From Pseudomonas entomophila (lineage in GTDB: Bacteria; Pseudomonadota; Gammaproteobacteria; Pseudomonadales; Pseudomonadaceae), in NCBI RefSeq assembly GCF_013523125.1, contig NZ_JAAMQJ010000013.1:40706-104705 (forward strand): DNA of 64,000 nt, in the 5' to 3' direction. The notes beneath the pieces were generated by a model, which saw only the letters and a program-made list of their open reading frames with translations, did no database searches and had not been told where the DNA came from. Both the position numbers and the translations under genes were made by a program. How positions within the stretch are numbered: position 1 is the first letter of the stretch; each line of letters opens with the position of its first letter. Shown here piece after piece: positions 36,798 through 46,321 of the stretch.

Positions 36798-38804
36798 ATG
36801 TCCCTTCCGAAGAACCACCTGGAACTGCTCAGCCCTGCCCGTGACGTGGCCATCGCTCGCGAAGCGATCCTGCACGGTGCCGATGCCATCTACATCGGCG
36901 GCCCGAGCTTCGGCGCCCGTCACAACGCCTGCAACGAGGTCGGCGATATCGCCGCGCTGGTCGAGTTCGCCCATCGCTACCATGCACGGGTGTTCACCAC
37001 TATCAACACCATCCTGCACGACAACGAGCTGGAGCCGGCACGTCGGCTGATCCACCAGTTGTACGATGCCGGCGTCGATGCGCTGATCGTCCAGGACCTG
37101 GGGGTGATGGAGCTGGACATCCCGCCGATCGAGCTGCACGCCAGCACCCAGACCGACATCCGCACCCTGGAGCGCGCCCGCTTCCTCGACCAGGCCGGCT
37201 TCTCGCAGCTGGTGCTGGCCCGCGAGCTGAACCTGCAGGAGATCCGCACGATCGCCGACCAGACCGACGCGGCCATCGAGTTCTTCATCCACGGCGCGCT
37301 GTGCGTGGCGTTCTCCGGGCAGTGCAACATCTCCCACGCCCAGACCGGGCGCAGCGCCAACCGCGGCGACTGCTCCCAGGCTTGCCGCCTGCCCTACACC
37401 CTCAAGGACGACCAGGGCCGCGTGGTGGCCTTCGAGAAACACCTGCTGTCGATGAAGGACAACAACCAGAGCGCCAACCTGCGTGCCCTGGTCGAGGCCG
37501 GCGTGCGCTCGTTCAAGATCGAGGGGCGCTACAAGGACATGGGCTACGTGAAGAACATCACCGCCCACTACCGCCAGTTGCTCGACCAGGTGCTCGAAGA
37601 CCGCCCGGACCTGGCGCGCGCCTCCAGCGGCCGCACCGAGCACTTCTTCGTGCCGGACCCGGACAAGACCTTCCACCGGGGCAGCACCGACTACTTCGTC
37701 AGCGAGCGCAAGATCGACATCGGCGCCTTCGACTCGCCGACCTTCACCGGCTTGCCGGTCGGCACCGTGGAGAGCGTCGGCAAGCGTGACCTGCAGGTCG
37801 TCACCGACGTGCCGCTGTCCAACGGCGATGGCCTCAACGTGCTGGTCAAGCGCGAGGTGGTGGGCTTTCGCGCCAACATCTGCGAAGCCCGTGGCCAGTT
37901 CGAGGAGGACGGCCAGACGCGCTACCGCTACCGCGTCGAGCCCAACGAGATGCCCGCCGGCCTGCAGCGCCTGCGTCCGCACCACCCGCTGAGCCGCAAC
38001 CTCGACCACAACTGGCAGCAGGCCCTGCAGCGCACCTCGGCCGAGCGCCGCGTGGGGCTGGCCTGGCAGGCGCGTCTGGATGAGCAACGCCTCGAACTGA
38101 TCGCCACCAGCGAGGAAGGCATCCGTGTCAGCGTCGCCCTGGACGGACCGTTCGGCGCGGCCAACAAGCCGGGCCAGGCGCTCGACCAGCTGCGCGACCT
38201 GCTCGGTCAGCTGGGCACCACCCAGTACCACGCCACGGCCGTCGACCTGCACGCGCCGCAGGCCTACTTCGTGCCCAACTCGCAGCTCAAGGCCCTGCGC
38301 CGTGAAGCCATCGAGGCCCTGACCGCCGCGCGTGTGGCCGCCCACCCGCGCGGCGGCCGCAAGGCCGAGACCACGCCACCGCCGGTCTACCCTGAGTCGC
38401 ACCTGTCGTTCCTGGCCAACGTCTACAACCAGAGAGCCCGGGACTTCTACCACCGCCATGGCGTCAAGCTGATCGACGCTGCCTACGAGGCGCATGAAGA
38501 GCATGGCGAGGTGCCGGTGATGATCACCAAGCACTGCCTGCGGTTCTCTTTCAACCTGTGCCCCAAGCAGGCCAAGGGCGTCACCGGCGTGCGCACCAAG
38601 GTCGCGCCGATGCAGCTGATCCAGGGCGACGAGGTGCTGACGCTGAAGTTCGACTGCAAGCCGTGCGAGATGCACATCATCGGCAAGATGAAGTCGCACA
38701 TCATCGACCTGCCTACGCCGGGCAGCGCGGTGGCCCAAGTGGTCGGCCACATCAGCCCCGACGACCTGCTCAAGACCATCCGCCGCCCCACCACGGGCGC
38801 CTAG
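36798..38804 (+). CDS. rlhA: 23S rRNA C2501 hydroxylation protein RlhA (peptidase U32 family)
   Basis: The 668-residue protein is very close to E. coli RlhA (YdcP) as I remember it, including HLELLSPARDVAIAREAILH, IGGPSFGARHNA, FFIHGALCVAFSGQC, SHAQTGRSANRGDCSQACR and the C-terminal CKPCEMHIIGKM. RlhA is needed for prephenate-dependent 5-hydroxycytidine formation at C2501 of 23S rRNA. The conserved cysteines in the GQC and GDCSQAC blocks and the C-terminal CKPC are present, compatible with an iron-sulfur cluster. It stands alone and its stop overlaps that of the convergent cupin gene. Confidence 0.93.
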   Translation: MSLPKNHLELLSPARDVAIAREAILHGADAIYIGGPSFGARHNACNEVGDIAALVEFAHRYHARVFTTINTILHDNELEPARRLIHQLYDAGVDALIVQDLGVMELDIPPIELHASTQTDIRTLERARFLDQAGFSQLVLARELNLQEIRTIADQTDAAIEFFIHGALCVAFSGQCNISHAQTGRSANRGDCSQACRLPYTLKDDQGRVVAFEKHLLSMKDNNQSANLRALVEAGVRSFKIEGRYKDMGYVKNITAHYRQLLDQVLEDRPDLARASSGRTEHFFVPDPDKTFHRGSTDYFVSERKIDIGAFDSPTFTGLPVGTVESVGKRDLQVVTDVPLSNGDGLNVLVKREVVGFRANICEARGQFEEDGQTRYRYRVEPNEMPAGLQRLRPHHPLSRNLDHNWQQALQRTSAERRVGLAWQARLDEQRLELIATSEEGIRVSVALDGPFGAANKPGQALDQLRDLLGQLGTTQYHATAVDLHAPQAYFVPNSQLKALRREAIEALTAARVAAHPRGGRKAETTPPPVYPESHLSFLANVYNQRARDFYHRHGVKLIDAAYEAHEEHGEVPVMITKHCLRFSFNLCPKQAKGVTGVRTKVAPMQLIQGDEVLTLKFDCKPCEMHIIGKMKSHIIDLPTPGSAVAQVVGHISPDDLLKTIRRPTTGA

Positions 38805-39337
38805 GCCCGCCAGGCGGTCATCAGAGGCCCCGTCGGCCCCATGACGGGGTCGGCGACCGGCAGCGGCACCTGGGCGATGCGCGCCCGGTGCCGGCCGACC
38901 TCGCCACTGCCCGCCCTCAGTGTGCTGAACGTTTCCTGCCCTTGGGGATAGGCCCCCACCACTTCGAACCCCTCTCGGCTGTCCAGGCAGCGATGGCCCG
39001 TGCCGGCCGGCAGGATCAGCACGTCGCCTGCGTTCAGCGTCAGGGTCTGGCCCTGCTCACCGCCGATCAGCACCGTCGCTGACCCACGCAGCACACCCAG
39101 CGCCTCGTGGGCATCGGGATGGAAATGCTGATACGGGAAAATGCCGGCGCGCCACAGCGGCGTCCACCCATGCGTGGCGAACAGGGCTTCGAAGGCCTCG
39201 CCCAGGTCGGTGCCTGCCGGCCAGGGTACGGTGTAGGCCAGGACGGGCAAAGGGCTGTTCGGGATCGCGTCCTCGGCGTGAAAATGCCATTGGCGCGGTG
39301 CGGGCACTGCAGCCTCAGGGGGCAATGAATGGGGCAT
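38801..39337 (-). CDS. Cupin-domain protein, YjlB-like
   Basis: The 178-residue protein contains a single cupin. The metal-site pattern is FHPDAHEALGVLRGSATVLIGG followed by LNAGDVLILPAGTGHRCL. The size and the N-terminal stretch ending FPYQHFHPDAHE resemble YjlB-type cupins of unknown activity. The start at MPHSLPPEA has GGAG upstream; a long 5' extension of the frame is discarded. Its stop overlaps the rlhA stop tail-to-tail. Confidence 0.8.
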   Translation of the reverse strand: MPHSLPPEAAVPAPRQWHFHAEDAIPNSPLPVLAYTVPWPAGTDLGEAFEALFATHGWTPLWRAGIFPYQHFHPDAHEALGVLRGSATVLIGGEQGQTLTLNAGDVLILPAGTGHRCLDSREGFEVVGAYPQGQETFSTLRAGSGEVGRHRARIAQVPLPVADPVMGPTGPLMTAWRA

Positions 39338-39488
39338 GGGGTCGTCTCCAGGTCGAAGGGTGCTCAAGCGTGGGCACTGCTTTGCGCCGGGCGTTCCCTG
39401 CCGGTCGTCAGGCCAGTGCACCGCTGCCTGGTTTGCTACGGTCGACATCAGCATGGCCCTGTCGTCGATCTGCCTTGGAGGCTCACCC

Positions 39489-41018
39489 ATGACCCTGCAC
39501 GCCGTGACCCTGCTCGATGCCCTGTCCGACCCTGCCTTGACCCGCGTCCAGGTGGGCGACGAGGAATGTGTGCTGGTGCGTCGGGGTGATTCGGTCAAGG
39601 CCTTCGAAGCCAATTGCCCCCACGCCGGTGCGCCACTCGAAGAGGGGGCAATGTGCGACGGCGTGCTGGTGTGCCCCTGGCACAAGGCGGTATTCCACCT
39701 GGACAGTGGTGCCGTCGAGCAGCCGCCTGCCTTGCGCGGCCTGAAGCGCTACCCCGTACAGGTGAAGGACGGCATGGTCTGGGTCGAGGATCAACCCTTG
39801 CCCACCCCCTCGTCACCGGCACGGGCCAGAGGGCGTTGCTTTGTGGTGATCGGGGCAGGCGCAGCGGGCGCGGCGGCGGTGGCCACGTTGCGCACCGAAG
39901 GCTTCGCCGGACGGCTGATGTGGATCGACCCCGACGCCGCGCCGGCCTACGATCGCACGGCGTTGAGCAAGTTCGTCATCGCCGGGGAGATGAGCCCGGA
40001 CGAGGTGCCGCCCTTGCTGGAGCGAGCCTTCTATCGTGCGGCCGATGTGGAGCGCGTACGCGGCAAGGTCAAGTCGATCGACGTGAACGGTCGGCAGTTG
40101 CTATTGGCCGAGGGCCGGACCCTCGACTACGACGAGGCGCTGCTGGCGACCGGCAGCGTGCCGGTGCGTCCTGCGCTGCCAGGGGCAGACCTGCCTGGCG
40201 TCCTGCTGCTGCGTTCGCGCGAGGACGCCGAACGGGTGCTCGATCAGGTCGAGCCAGGTCAGCCGGTGGTGGTGATCGGCGACAGCTTCATCGGCCTGGA
40301 GGCTGCCTCGGCCCTGCGCCGCTACGGCGCCGACGTGCACGTGGTCACGCGCCATGAAGTGCCCCTGGCACGCCAGCTCGGTGAGCGCTTGGGTCGCGCC
40401 GTACGTGCACTGCATATCAGGCATGGTACGGTCTTTCATGGGCCGACGGAGCCGGTGCGCTTCGAAGGCGGCGAACGGCTCGAAGCGGTGATGCTGGCCG
40501 ACGGTACGCGCCTGGAGACTTCGGTGGCGCTGTTGGGCACCGGGGTGAAACCGGCCAGCGGCCTGCTCTCGGCACTGCGCGATGGGGACGGTTGCCTGCC
40601 CGTGGACGCCGGCATGCGCCTGGCCGAGGGCGTGTGGGCAGCGGGCGATCTGGTGAGCTTTCCTCTAGGCGGTGAGCGGACGCACATCGAGCACTGGCGC
40701 GTCGCCCAGCAGCACGGCGTGATCGCCGCCGCCAACATGCTCGGGCAGGACCGGCGCTACGTGGACGTGCCGTTCTTCTGGACCTATCAGCATGGCAAGA
40801 CGCTCGAAGTGCTGGGGCATGCGCGTCGATGGGACCACATCGAGCATGTCGGTGACCCCGAGGGGCTGGACTTCGTGGCCGTGCTCTGCGCGGGTGACCA
40901 GGTCGAAGCGGTGGTGGCGTGCGAACGACAGGGGTTGATGGCTGCCTTGGCGCGTCGGCTGCGCAGGCCGCTGTCGTGCCAACAGGCGTTGGCTTTCATC
41001 CAGGCAGGGGGCGGCTGA
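39489..41018 (+). CDS. Rieske-FAD-dependent pyridine nucleotide-disulfide-type oxidoreductase
   Basis: The 509-residue protein has an N-terminal Rieske [2Fe-2S] domain with Cys43, His45, Cys62 and His65 (CPHAGAP, CPWHKAVFH). A FAD/NAD(P)H reductase follows (GAGAAGAAAVATLR near 122, ATGSVPVRPALPG, VVIGDSFIGLEAASALRRYGADVHV and WAAGDLVSF). This fusion is known in AIFL/nitrite reductase-like proteins and ferredoxin reductases. The electron acceptor is unknown. GGAGG precedes the start. Confidence 0.9.
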   Translation: MTLHAVTLLDALSDPALTRVQVGDEECVLVRRGDSVKAFEANCPHAGAPLEEGAMCDGVLVCPWHKAVFHLDSGAVEQPPALRGLKRYPVQVKDGMVWVEDQPLPTPSSPARARGRCFVVIGAGAAGAAAVATLRTEGFAGRLMWIDPDAAPAYDRTALSKFVIAGEMSPDEVPPLLERAFYRAADVERVRGKVKSIDVNGRQLLLAEGRTLDYDEALLATGSVPVRPALPGADLPGVLLLRSREDAERVLDQVEPGQPVVVIGDSFIGLEAASALRRYGADVHVVTRHEVPLARQLGERLGRAVRALHIRHGTVFHGPTEPVRFEGGERLEAVMLADGTRLETSVALLGTGVKPASGLLSALRDGDGCLPVDAGMRLAEGVWAAGDLVSFPLGGERTHIEHWRVAQQHGVIAAANMLGQDRRYVDVPFFWTYQHGKTLEVLGHARRWDHIEHVGDPEGLDFVAVLCAGDQVEAVVACERQGLMAALARRLRRPLSCQQALAFIQAGGG

Positions 41019-41131
41019 GGCTGCGCACCGTACCCCAAGGCGACCTGCTAGGCTGTGCAGGCAGGGTCGCATCGCGCGCCCGAGCGTCGTGGGCCCGCGC
41101 CCATCGCAGCCTGGACCACCCTGGAGGCTTC

Positions 41132-41584
41132 ATGTCCCTTGTCATCCGCCGTGCCGTACCTGCCGATGCTCCGACCATCAGCGACGTCGTGATCCGTGCC
41201 TTGCACGCCCTCGATACGCCGGACTACCCTCCGCCCGCGATCGAACAGCTGGCCCGACGCTTCACGCCCGAGGCAGTCGGCGACATGCTGCAGCAGCGCT
41301 GGATGCTGGTGGCCACGCGGGGGGATCAGGTGGTAGGAACGGCGAGTCTGGATGCTGAAGGGTTCGTCAGGACCGTGTTCATCCAGCCCGACTGCCAAGG
41401 GCTGGGCATCGGCACACGGCTGCTCGACGCCCTTCATGTGCATGCCGTCGAGGCCGGCGCCGCCTATCTGCGCGTGCGCTCGTCGACCACGGCCGTGGGC
41501 TTTTACGAACGCCTGGGCTACACGAGGGCAGCAGAGACGCCCGACGGGCCTGGCCACACGGTGGTCATGACGCGAGCGCTCTAG
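41132..41584 (+). CDS. GNAT-family N-acetyltransferase
   Basis: The 150-residue protein shows the acetyl-CoA-binding motif A (TVFIQPDCQGLGIGTRLLDALH, with Q-x-x-G-x-G) and motif B (STTAVGFYERLGYTR). The start has CTGGAGG seven to ten bases upstream. The acceptor is unknown. It follows the Rieske-FAD gene by 113 bases on the same strand. Confidence 0.88.
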   Translation: MSLVIRRAVPADAPTISDVVIRALHALDTPDYPPPAIEQLARRFTPEAVGDMLQQRWMLVATRGDQVVGTASLDAEGFVRTVFIQPDCQGLGIGTRLLDALHVHAVEAGAAYLRVRSSTTAVGFYERLGYTRAAETPDGPGHTVVMTRAL

Positions 41585-41687
41585 GCTTGCCTCAGTACCG
41601 GGGACCTGCCAGGCCTCTGGTCCAGGCAAGCATGCAGGGGCATCGATGCGGCCCATCGCTCATCGACCGATGCCCCACTTCGATGGC

Positions 41688-41918
41688 TCACGGTGAAATC
41701 GGGTCGCTCGCCGGGAAGGTCTCGTCGAGCGCATTGTCGACCTTCTCTTCGTCCGGCTGAACCGCCGCCGCGCAGTCGCAGTCGTTCATGCAACAGTGCT
41801 GGTTGTCCTTGTGGCCGTTGGCACAGGCTTCACAGCAATAGGCCTTGTCACCCTGGGTCACGGTGGTGGCGTCCACGGTGCACGAGCAGTGCGCGCAGGC
41901 ACAGCGTTGTTCGCTCAT
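41688..41918 (-). CDS. Bacterial metallothionein with DETFPASDP tail
   Basis: The 76-residue protein has 11 cysteines at 6, 8, 11, 13, 28, 29, 32, 42, 43, 47 and 49 and histidines at 10, 36 and 41, arranged as in Pseudomonas BmtA-type metallothioneins that bind Zn, Cd or Cu. Residues 55-76 form a cysteine-free acidic tail ending DNALDETFPASDPISP. That motif is known from other small bacterial proteins of unknown role. It is encoded two bases after the end of the next upstream gene on the same strand, so the pair is probably one operon. Confidence 0.9.
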   Translation of the reverse strand: MSEQRCACAHCSCTVDATTVTQGDKAYCCEACANGHKDNQHCCMNDCDCAAAVQPDEEKVDNALDETFPASDPISP

Positions 41919-41920
41919 GG

Positions 41921-42382
41921 TCAGTTCCTCTCAGTGTCGTCGGTGTCTACCACGTCATCGGTCCACGGCTTGCCGTCCAGCGGGTTGGAACGGGCCAGTT
42001 CGGCCTCGTCCAGGCCGAAGCCGCCGCCGATCTCTTCGACGTCCACGTGGGTCAACGTCTGGTCGGCCGGACGGCCGGAGCCCAGTTCGTCGGGGTCGCG
42101 TGCGCCGGTTTCGTCCAGCAGCGTGCCGGGGCTCATGTCGTCCAGGGTCACGCCGTCTTCCTGGACGGTATCGCTCAGGGCTTCGCCGCCGGTCATGCCA
42201 CTTTCGGCCACGCGCTCGGCCGGGAACTCGTGGGCCACTTCACGGGGATCGCGCAGATCGCCTGCACGGCCTTCATGTTCATCGGAGTCGTTGAAGTCGA
42301 GTTCATGCACACTGCCCATCCGGTCCTCGATGGTGTCAATTTCACTCGGCGTCCAGGTCGTGGAATCGTCTGCCTTGGCCAT
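41921..42382 (-). CDS. Acidic protein of unknown function (DUF6021-like)
   Basis: A 153-residue, strongly acidic, probably disordered protein (MAKADDSTTWTPSEIDTIED...). It has no signal peptide and no cysteines. It resembles small pseudomonad proteins annotated as DUF6021; that name is from memory and uncertain. It is followed after two bases by the metallothionein gene, which suggests a shared stress role. Confidence 0.7.
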   Translation of the reverse strand: MAKADDSTTWTPSEIDTIEDRMGSVHELDFNDSDEHEGRAGDLRDPREVAHEFPAERVAESGMTGGEALSDTVQEDGVTLDDMSPGTLLDETGARDPDELGSGRPADQTLTHVDVEEIGGGFGLDEAELARSNPLDGKPWTDDVVDTDDTERN

Positions 42383-42540
42383 GTCGGCTCTCCATCAAGT
42401 AGGTTCATGACAATCGACCCCCTGCCCTGGCCAATGATTCAGACTTTTTGTCGGTCGCCGCCACTGGCCGTTCTAGGGAACTCTGGCCCCGGCCTGTGCC
42501 TCCCAGAAACAGGACAGGCAAACCGCACGGGGATGCGATC

Positions 42541-45045
42541 ATGGCCAAGCCTTTGCAGGAATATCAGCGCAAGCGTGACTTCGCCGCCACGCCAGAACCA
42601 TCCGGCGATACCCAGGACGACGCGACGGACCATGCCTTGCAGTTCTGCATCCAGAAACACGATGCCAGCCACCTGCACTATGACTTCCGCCTGGAACTCG
42701 ACGGCACGCTCAAGAGCTGGGCCATACCCAAGGGGCCGTCGCTGGACCCGTCGGTCAAGCGCCTGGCCGTGCACGTCGAGGATCACCCACTCGACTACGC
42801 CGCCTTCGAAGGCCACATCCCCGAGGGCCATTACGGCGCGGGCGACGTGATCGTCTGGGACCGGGGCACTTGGGAGCCGGAAGGCGACCCTCAGGCGGCC
42901 TACGCCAAGGGCAAGCTGCGCTTTCGGCTGAATGGCGAGAAGCTGTCCGGGACCTGGAACCTGTTCCGCACCCGCCTGGCGGGCAAGAAAGAACAGTGGA
43001 TGCTGGTCAAGTCCCATGACGACCAGGCGCGCAGCGAGTCGGACTACCGCATCGTCGAAGACCAGCCGGACAGCGTGATCAGCGACCGTACCCTGGGGCC
43101 CACGTCCAAGGCCACGCCGGCTTCTTCTTCCTCCCCGGCCAAGCGCTCGCTCAAGACCTCGAAAGCACGCCCGCGCCCGGCCACCGCCGGTGAGTCCGGG
43201 CTACCGGACAGGCTCGAACCGCAACTGGCCACGCTGGTGGACGCGCCGCCCGAAGGCGACTGGCGCTACGAGGTGAAGTTCGACGGCTACCGCATTCTGG
43301 CGCGCATCGAAGGCGACGACGTTCGGCTGTCCACCCGCAGCGGCAACGACTGGAGCGCCAAGCTGCCGCACCAGGTCGAGGCATTGCGGGCGCTGGGGGT
43401 GGATTCGGCCTGGCTCGACGGCGAAGTGGTGGTCACCGATGCCGACGGCCATGCCGACTTCCAGGCACTGCAGAATGCCTTCGACACGGCGCGCAGCGAC
43501 ACCATCACCTACTACGTGTTCGACCTGCCGTTTCTCGGCGGCCAGGACCTGCGCCAGCATCCACTCAGTGCTCGGCGCGAGGCGTTGCAGGCCCTGCTCG
43601 CCGAGAGCGACAGCCCGTTGCTCAAGTACTCGCAGGACTTCGACGAGCCGGTCGATTCACTGCTCGAAAGCGCCTGCTCGCTGCAGCTCGAAGGCCTGAT
43701 CGGCAAACGCGCCGACAGTCTCTACAGCGGCCAGCGCAGCCAGGACTGGATCAAGCTCAAGTGCAAGCAGCGTCAGGAGTTCGTGATCGTCGGCTACACC
43801 GATCCGAAAGGCAGCCGCAGCCGCTTTGGCGCACTGCTGCTGGGGCTGCATGACCCGGACAGCGATACCCTGCGCTATGCCGGCCGGGTCGGCACCGGGT
43901 TCACCGCCGAGACCCTCGACAGCCTTCATCAGCGCCTGACGCCTCTGCACACCGCGCGTACCTCTCTGGCCAACCCACCCACCGGCGCCCAGGCCCGTGG
44001 CGTGCACTGGCTGCGCCCGCAGCTGCTGGCCGAGGTCGCCTACGCGCAGATGACCCGCGATGGCCTGGTGCGCCATGCGGTGTTCCACGGCGTGCGCGAT
44101 GACAAACCGGCCGAGGCCATCGACCTGGAACGCCCTTTGCCTTCGGCCGATGTCGCCCGGCCTGCTCCACGCACCACCTTGCGCCTGACGCACCCGGAGC
44201 GGGTGATCGACCCCAGTCATGGCCTGACCAAGCGCCAGGTGGCCGACTACTACGCCTCGGTGGCCGAGCGCATCCTGCCGCACCTGCAGGCCCGCCCCGT
44301 GGCGCTGGTCCGTGCTCCGGACGGGCTGGGCGGCGAGCTGTTCTTCCAGAAGAACGCCGGTCACTTGAAGATCCCGACGTTGCGCACCTACCCCAAGACC
44401 GAGGTCGGGCAGCCAGTGATGATCATCGACGGTCCCGAGGCCTTGCTCGGCGCCGTGCAGATGAACACCGTGGAGCTGCACACCTGGAATGCCACCGACA
44501 AGGCCTTCGACCGCCCGGACCGTTTCGTGCTCGACCTGGACCCCGACCCGGCCCTGCCGTGGAAGGCCATGGTCGAAGCCACCCAACTGACGCTGACACT
44601 GCTCGACGAGCTGGGGCTCCAGGCGTTCCTCAAGACCAGCGGCGGCAAAGGCATGCACGTGGTGGTGCCGTTGACCCGGCGGGCGGACTGGGACGAGGTG
44701 AAGGACTTCACCCACGCGTTGGTCGATCACCTGGCCGGGCTGTTCCCGGAGCGTCTGTCCGGGGTGGCCGGCCCGCAGAACCGGGTCGGGCGGATCTTCA
44801 TCGACTACCTGCGCAATGGCCGTGGCGCGACCACGGTGTGCCCCTTCTCGCTGCGCGCCCGCGAAGGCCTGCCGGTGTCGGTGCCGATCGATCGTGAGGA
44901 ACTCCCCACGCTCAAGGGTGCCAACCAGTGGCACCTGGGCAACATCGGTGAACGCCTGCGCCAGACGCAGGACCCGTGGGCGGCGTTCTGGAGCGTTCGC
45001 CAATCGATCACCGCGAAGATGCGCAAGACAATGGGAATGACCTGA
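42541..45045 (+). CDS. ligD: ATP-dependent DNA ligase D (NHEJ), LigD
   Basis: The 834-residue three-domain ligase of bacterial non-homologous end joining. The phosphoesterase domain comes first (HDASHLHYDFRLELDG, residues about 37-52). The ligase domain follows, with nucleotidyl-acceptor Lys246 in EVKFDGYR and motifs DGEVVV and IKLKCKQRQEFVIVGY. The polymerase/primase domain is last (RLTHPERVIDP, FVLDLDPDP with the metal-binding aspartates, TSGGKGMHVVVPL, RIFIDYLRN). No ku gene lies in the window, though family members need Ku. It is the first gene of a run of six coupled genes. Confidence 0.95.
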   Translation: MAKPLQEYQRKRDFAATPEPSGDTQDDATDHALQFCIQKHDASHLHYDFRLELDGTLKSWAIPKGPSLDPSVKRLAVHVEDHPLDYAAFEGHIPEGHYGAGDVIVWDRGTWEPEGDPQAAYAKGKLRFRLNGEKLSGTWNLFRTRLAGKKEQWMLVKSHDDQARSESDYRIVEDQPDSVISDRTLGPTSKATPASSSSPAKRSLKTSKARPRPATAGESGLPDRLEPQLATLVDAPPEGDWRYEVKFDGYRILARIEGDDVRLSTRSGNDWSAKLPHQVEALRALGVDSAWLDGEVVVTDADGHADFQALQNAFDTARSDTITYYVFDLPFLGGQDLRQHPLSARREALQALLAESDSPLLKYSQDFDEPVDSLLESACSLQLEGLIGKRADSLYSGQRSQDWIKLKCKQRQEFVIVGYTDPKGSRSRFGALLLGLHDPDSDTLRYAGRVGTGFTAETLDSLHQRLTPLHTARTSLANPPTGAQARGVHWLRPQLLAEVAYAQMTRDGLVRHAVFHGVRDDKPAEAIDLERPLPSADVARPAPRTTLRLTHPERVIDPSHGLTKRQVADYYASVAERILPHLQARPVALVRAPDGLGGELFFQKNAGHLKIPTLRTYPKTEVGQPVMIIDGPEALLGAVQMNTVELHTWNATDKAFDRPDRFVLDLDPDPALPWKAMVEATQLTLTLLDELGLQAFLKTSGGKGMHVVVPLTRRADWDEVKDFTHALVDHLAGLFPERLSGVAGPQNRVGRIFIDYLRNGRGATTVCPFSLRAREGLPVSVPIDREELPTLKGANQWHLGNIGERLRQTQDPWAAFWSVRQSITAKMRKTMGMT

Positions 45046-45293
45046 TGGAACGACTGATCGACCTGCTGCAATGGCCGGCCATGGCGCTGACGGTGCTGGC
45101 GGCCTGGTGCATCGGCTCACGCCGCCCCAACCGTCGCCGCGTGGGGTTCTGCTGCTTCATCGCCAGCAATCTGCTGTGGGTGGTCTGGGGCTGGCAGCTG
45201 CAAGCCTGGGCCCTGATCGTGCTGCAGTTCGTGCTCTGCGGCATGAACCTCAGGGGCTGGAAAAAGAACACACTGACACAGGCCACCTCATGA
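45045..45293 (+). CDS. Small three-helix membrane protein
   Basis: An 82-residue protein with three hydrophobic segments (about 11-24, 34-50 and 54-67) linked by basic loops (GSRRPNRRR) and a charged end (RGWKKN). Its start overlaps the last base of the ligD stop and its stop overlaps the next start (ATGA). I do not recognise a named family. It is a membrane partner of the downstream enzymes or an accident of packing. Confidence 0.75.
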   Translation: MERLIDLLQWPAMALTVLAAWCIGSRRPNRRRVGFCCFIASNLLWVVWGWQLQAWALIVLQFVLCGMNLRGWKKNTLTQATS

Positions 45294-46321
45294 AGCCTAC
45301 CCCTACGGCCCTGGCGCCGTTGCTTGCGTCCTTCGGCGAGCGCCTGCGCACGATGACCCCCGAGCCACGCCTAGCCGAACTGATGGGCCTGCTGCGCGAT
45401 GCCGAGCTCGACCGTCTGCCCCTGCCTGGCCAGGGCCATACCTTGCAGCGCTGGCAGACCCTGGCGCAGGTGGCCGGGTGCGACCTGGCCCTGGCGAAAC
45501 TCTACGAAGGCCATACCGATGCCCTGGCCATCCTTGCCGAGTGCGCGGGTGCGCACCTGGTGGAAGGTGAGCTGTGGGGTGTCTGGGCCGCCGAACCGCC
45601 GGATGCACGTGCCAAGATCACCGCTCAGCACGGTGATCAGGTCCGTCTTGGTGGACGCAAGGCCTGGTGTTCCGGCGCGCAGCAGATCGACCGTGCATTG
45701 ATCACCGCCTGGGACCAGGACGACCAGCCACAGCTGGTAGCCATCGACCTCAAGGACCCGAGCCTGCGCCTGCACACCGAGGGCTGGCAGGCCGTGGGCA
45801 TGGCCAGCACCGCCAGCGTCGACGTCCTGTTCGACGACACGTCCGGGATTGCCGTGGGCGGTCCGGGGCAATACCTCTCGCGACCGGGCTTCTGGCACGG
45901 CGGCGCGGGCATCGCGGCGTGCTGGTACGGGGCGGCCGAAGCCCTGGCAGAGTACTTGCGTGCCTATTGCCAGGCACGTCGTCACGACCCCCATGCCCTG
46001 GCCCACCTCGGCGCCGTGGACGCTGCCCTGTTCGGCGCGCGGGCCACGCTGCGCGACTGTGCGGCGTGGATCGACGCCCAGCCCGAAGCCGATGCCCAGC
46101 ACCCGGTCTGCCGTACCAGGGCCCATGTCGAGCACGCCGTGACCCAGGTCATCGAACACGTCGGCCGCGCCTTGGGTGCCACGCCCTTCTGCCGCACGCC
46201 TCACTTCGCACGCTTGAGCGCGGACCTGCCGGTGTACCTGCGCCAGAGCCACGCCGAACGCGACCTGGCTGGCCTGGGTGAGCAGCTCATCGACACTTCA
46301 GAAAGGGCCTGGCGACTATGA
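45290..46321 (+). CDS. Acyl-CoA dehydrogenase-like protein
   Basis: The 343-residue protein has the acyl-CoA dehydrogenase fold by sequence pattern: an N-terminal helical part, a middle beta part (KAWCSGAQQIDRALITAWD, corresponding to the K.WI.N block) and a C-terminal helical part. It is shorter than typical 380-residue family members. I cannot identify the catalytic glutamate. It is coupled by overlaps to genes for a deacetylase, a methyltransferase and a glycosyltransferase, so a role in beta-oxidation is less likely than in making a modified lipid or glycan. Confidence 0.8.
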   Translation: MKPTPTALAPLLASFGERLRTMTPEPRLAELMGLLRDAELDRLPLPGQGHTLQRWQTLAQVAGCDLALAKLYEGHTDALAILAECAGAHLVEGELWGVWAAEPPDARAKITAQHGDQVRLGGRKAWCSGAQQIDRALITAWDQDDQPQLVAIDLKDPSLRLHTEGWQAVGMASTASVDVLFDDTSGIAVGGPGQYLSRPGFWHGGAGIAACWYGAAEALAEYLRAYCQARRHDPHALAHLGAVDAALFGARATLRDCAAWIDAQPEADAQHPVCRTRAHVEHAVTQVIEHVGRALGATPFCRTPHFARLSADLPVYLRQSHAERDLAGLGEQLIDTSERAWRL

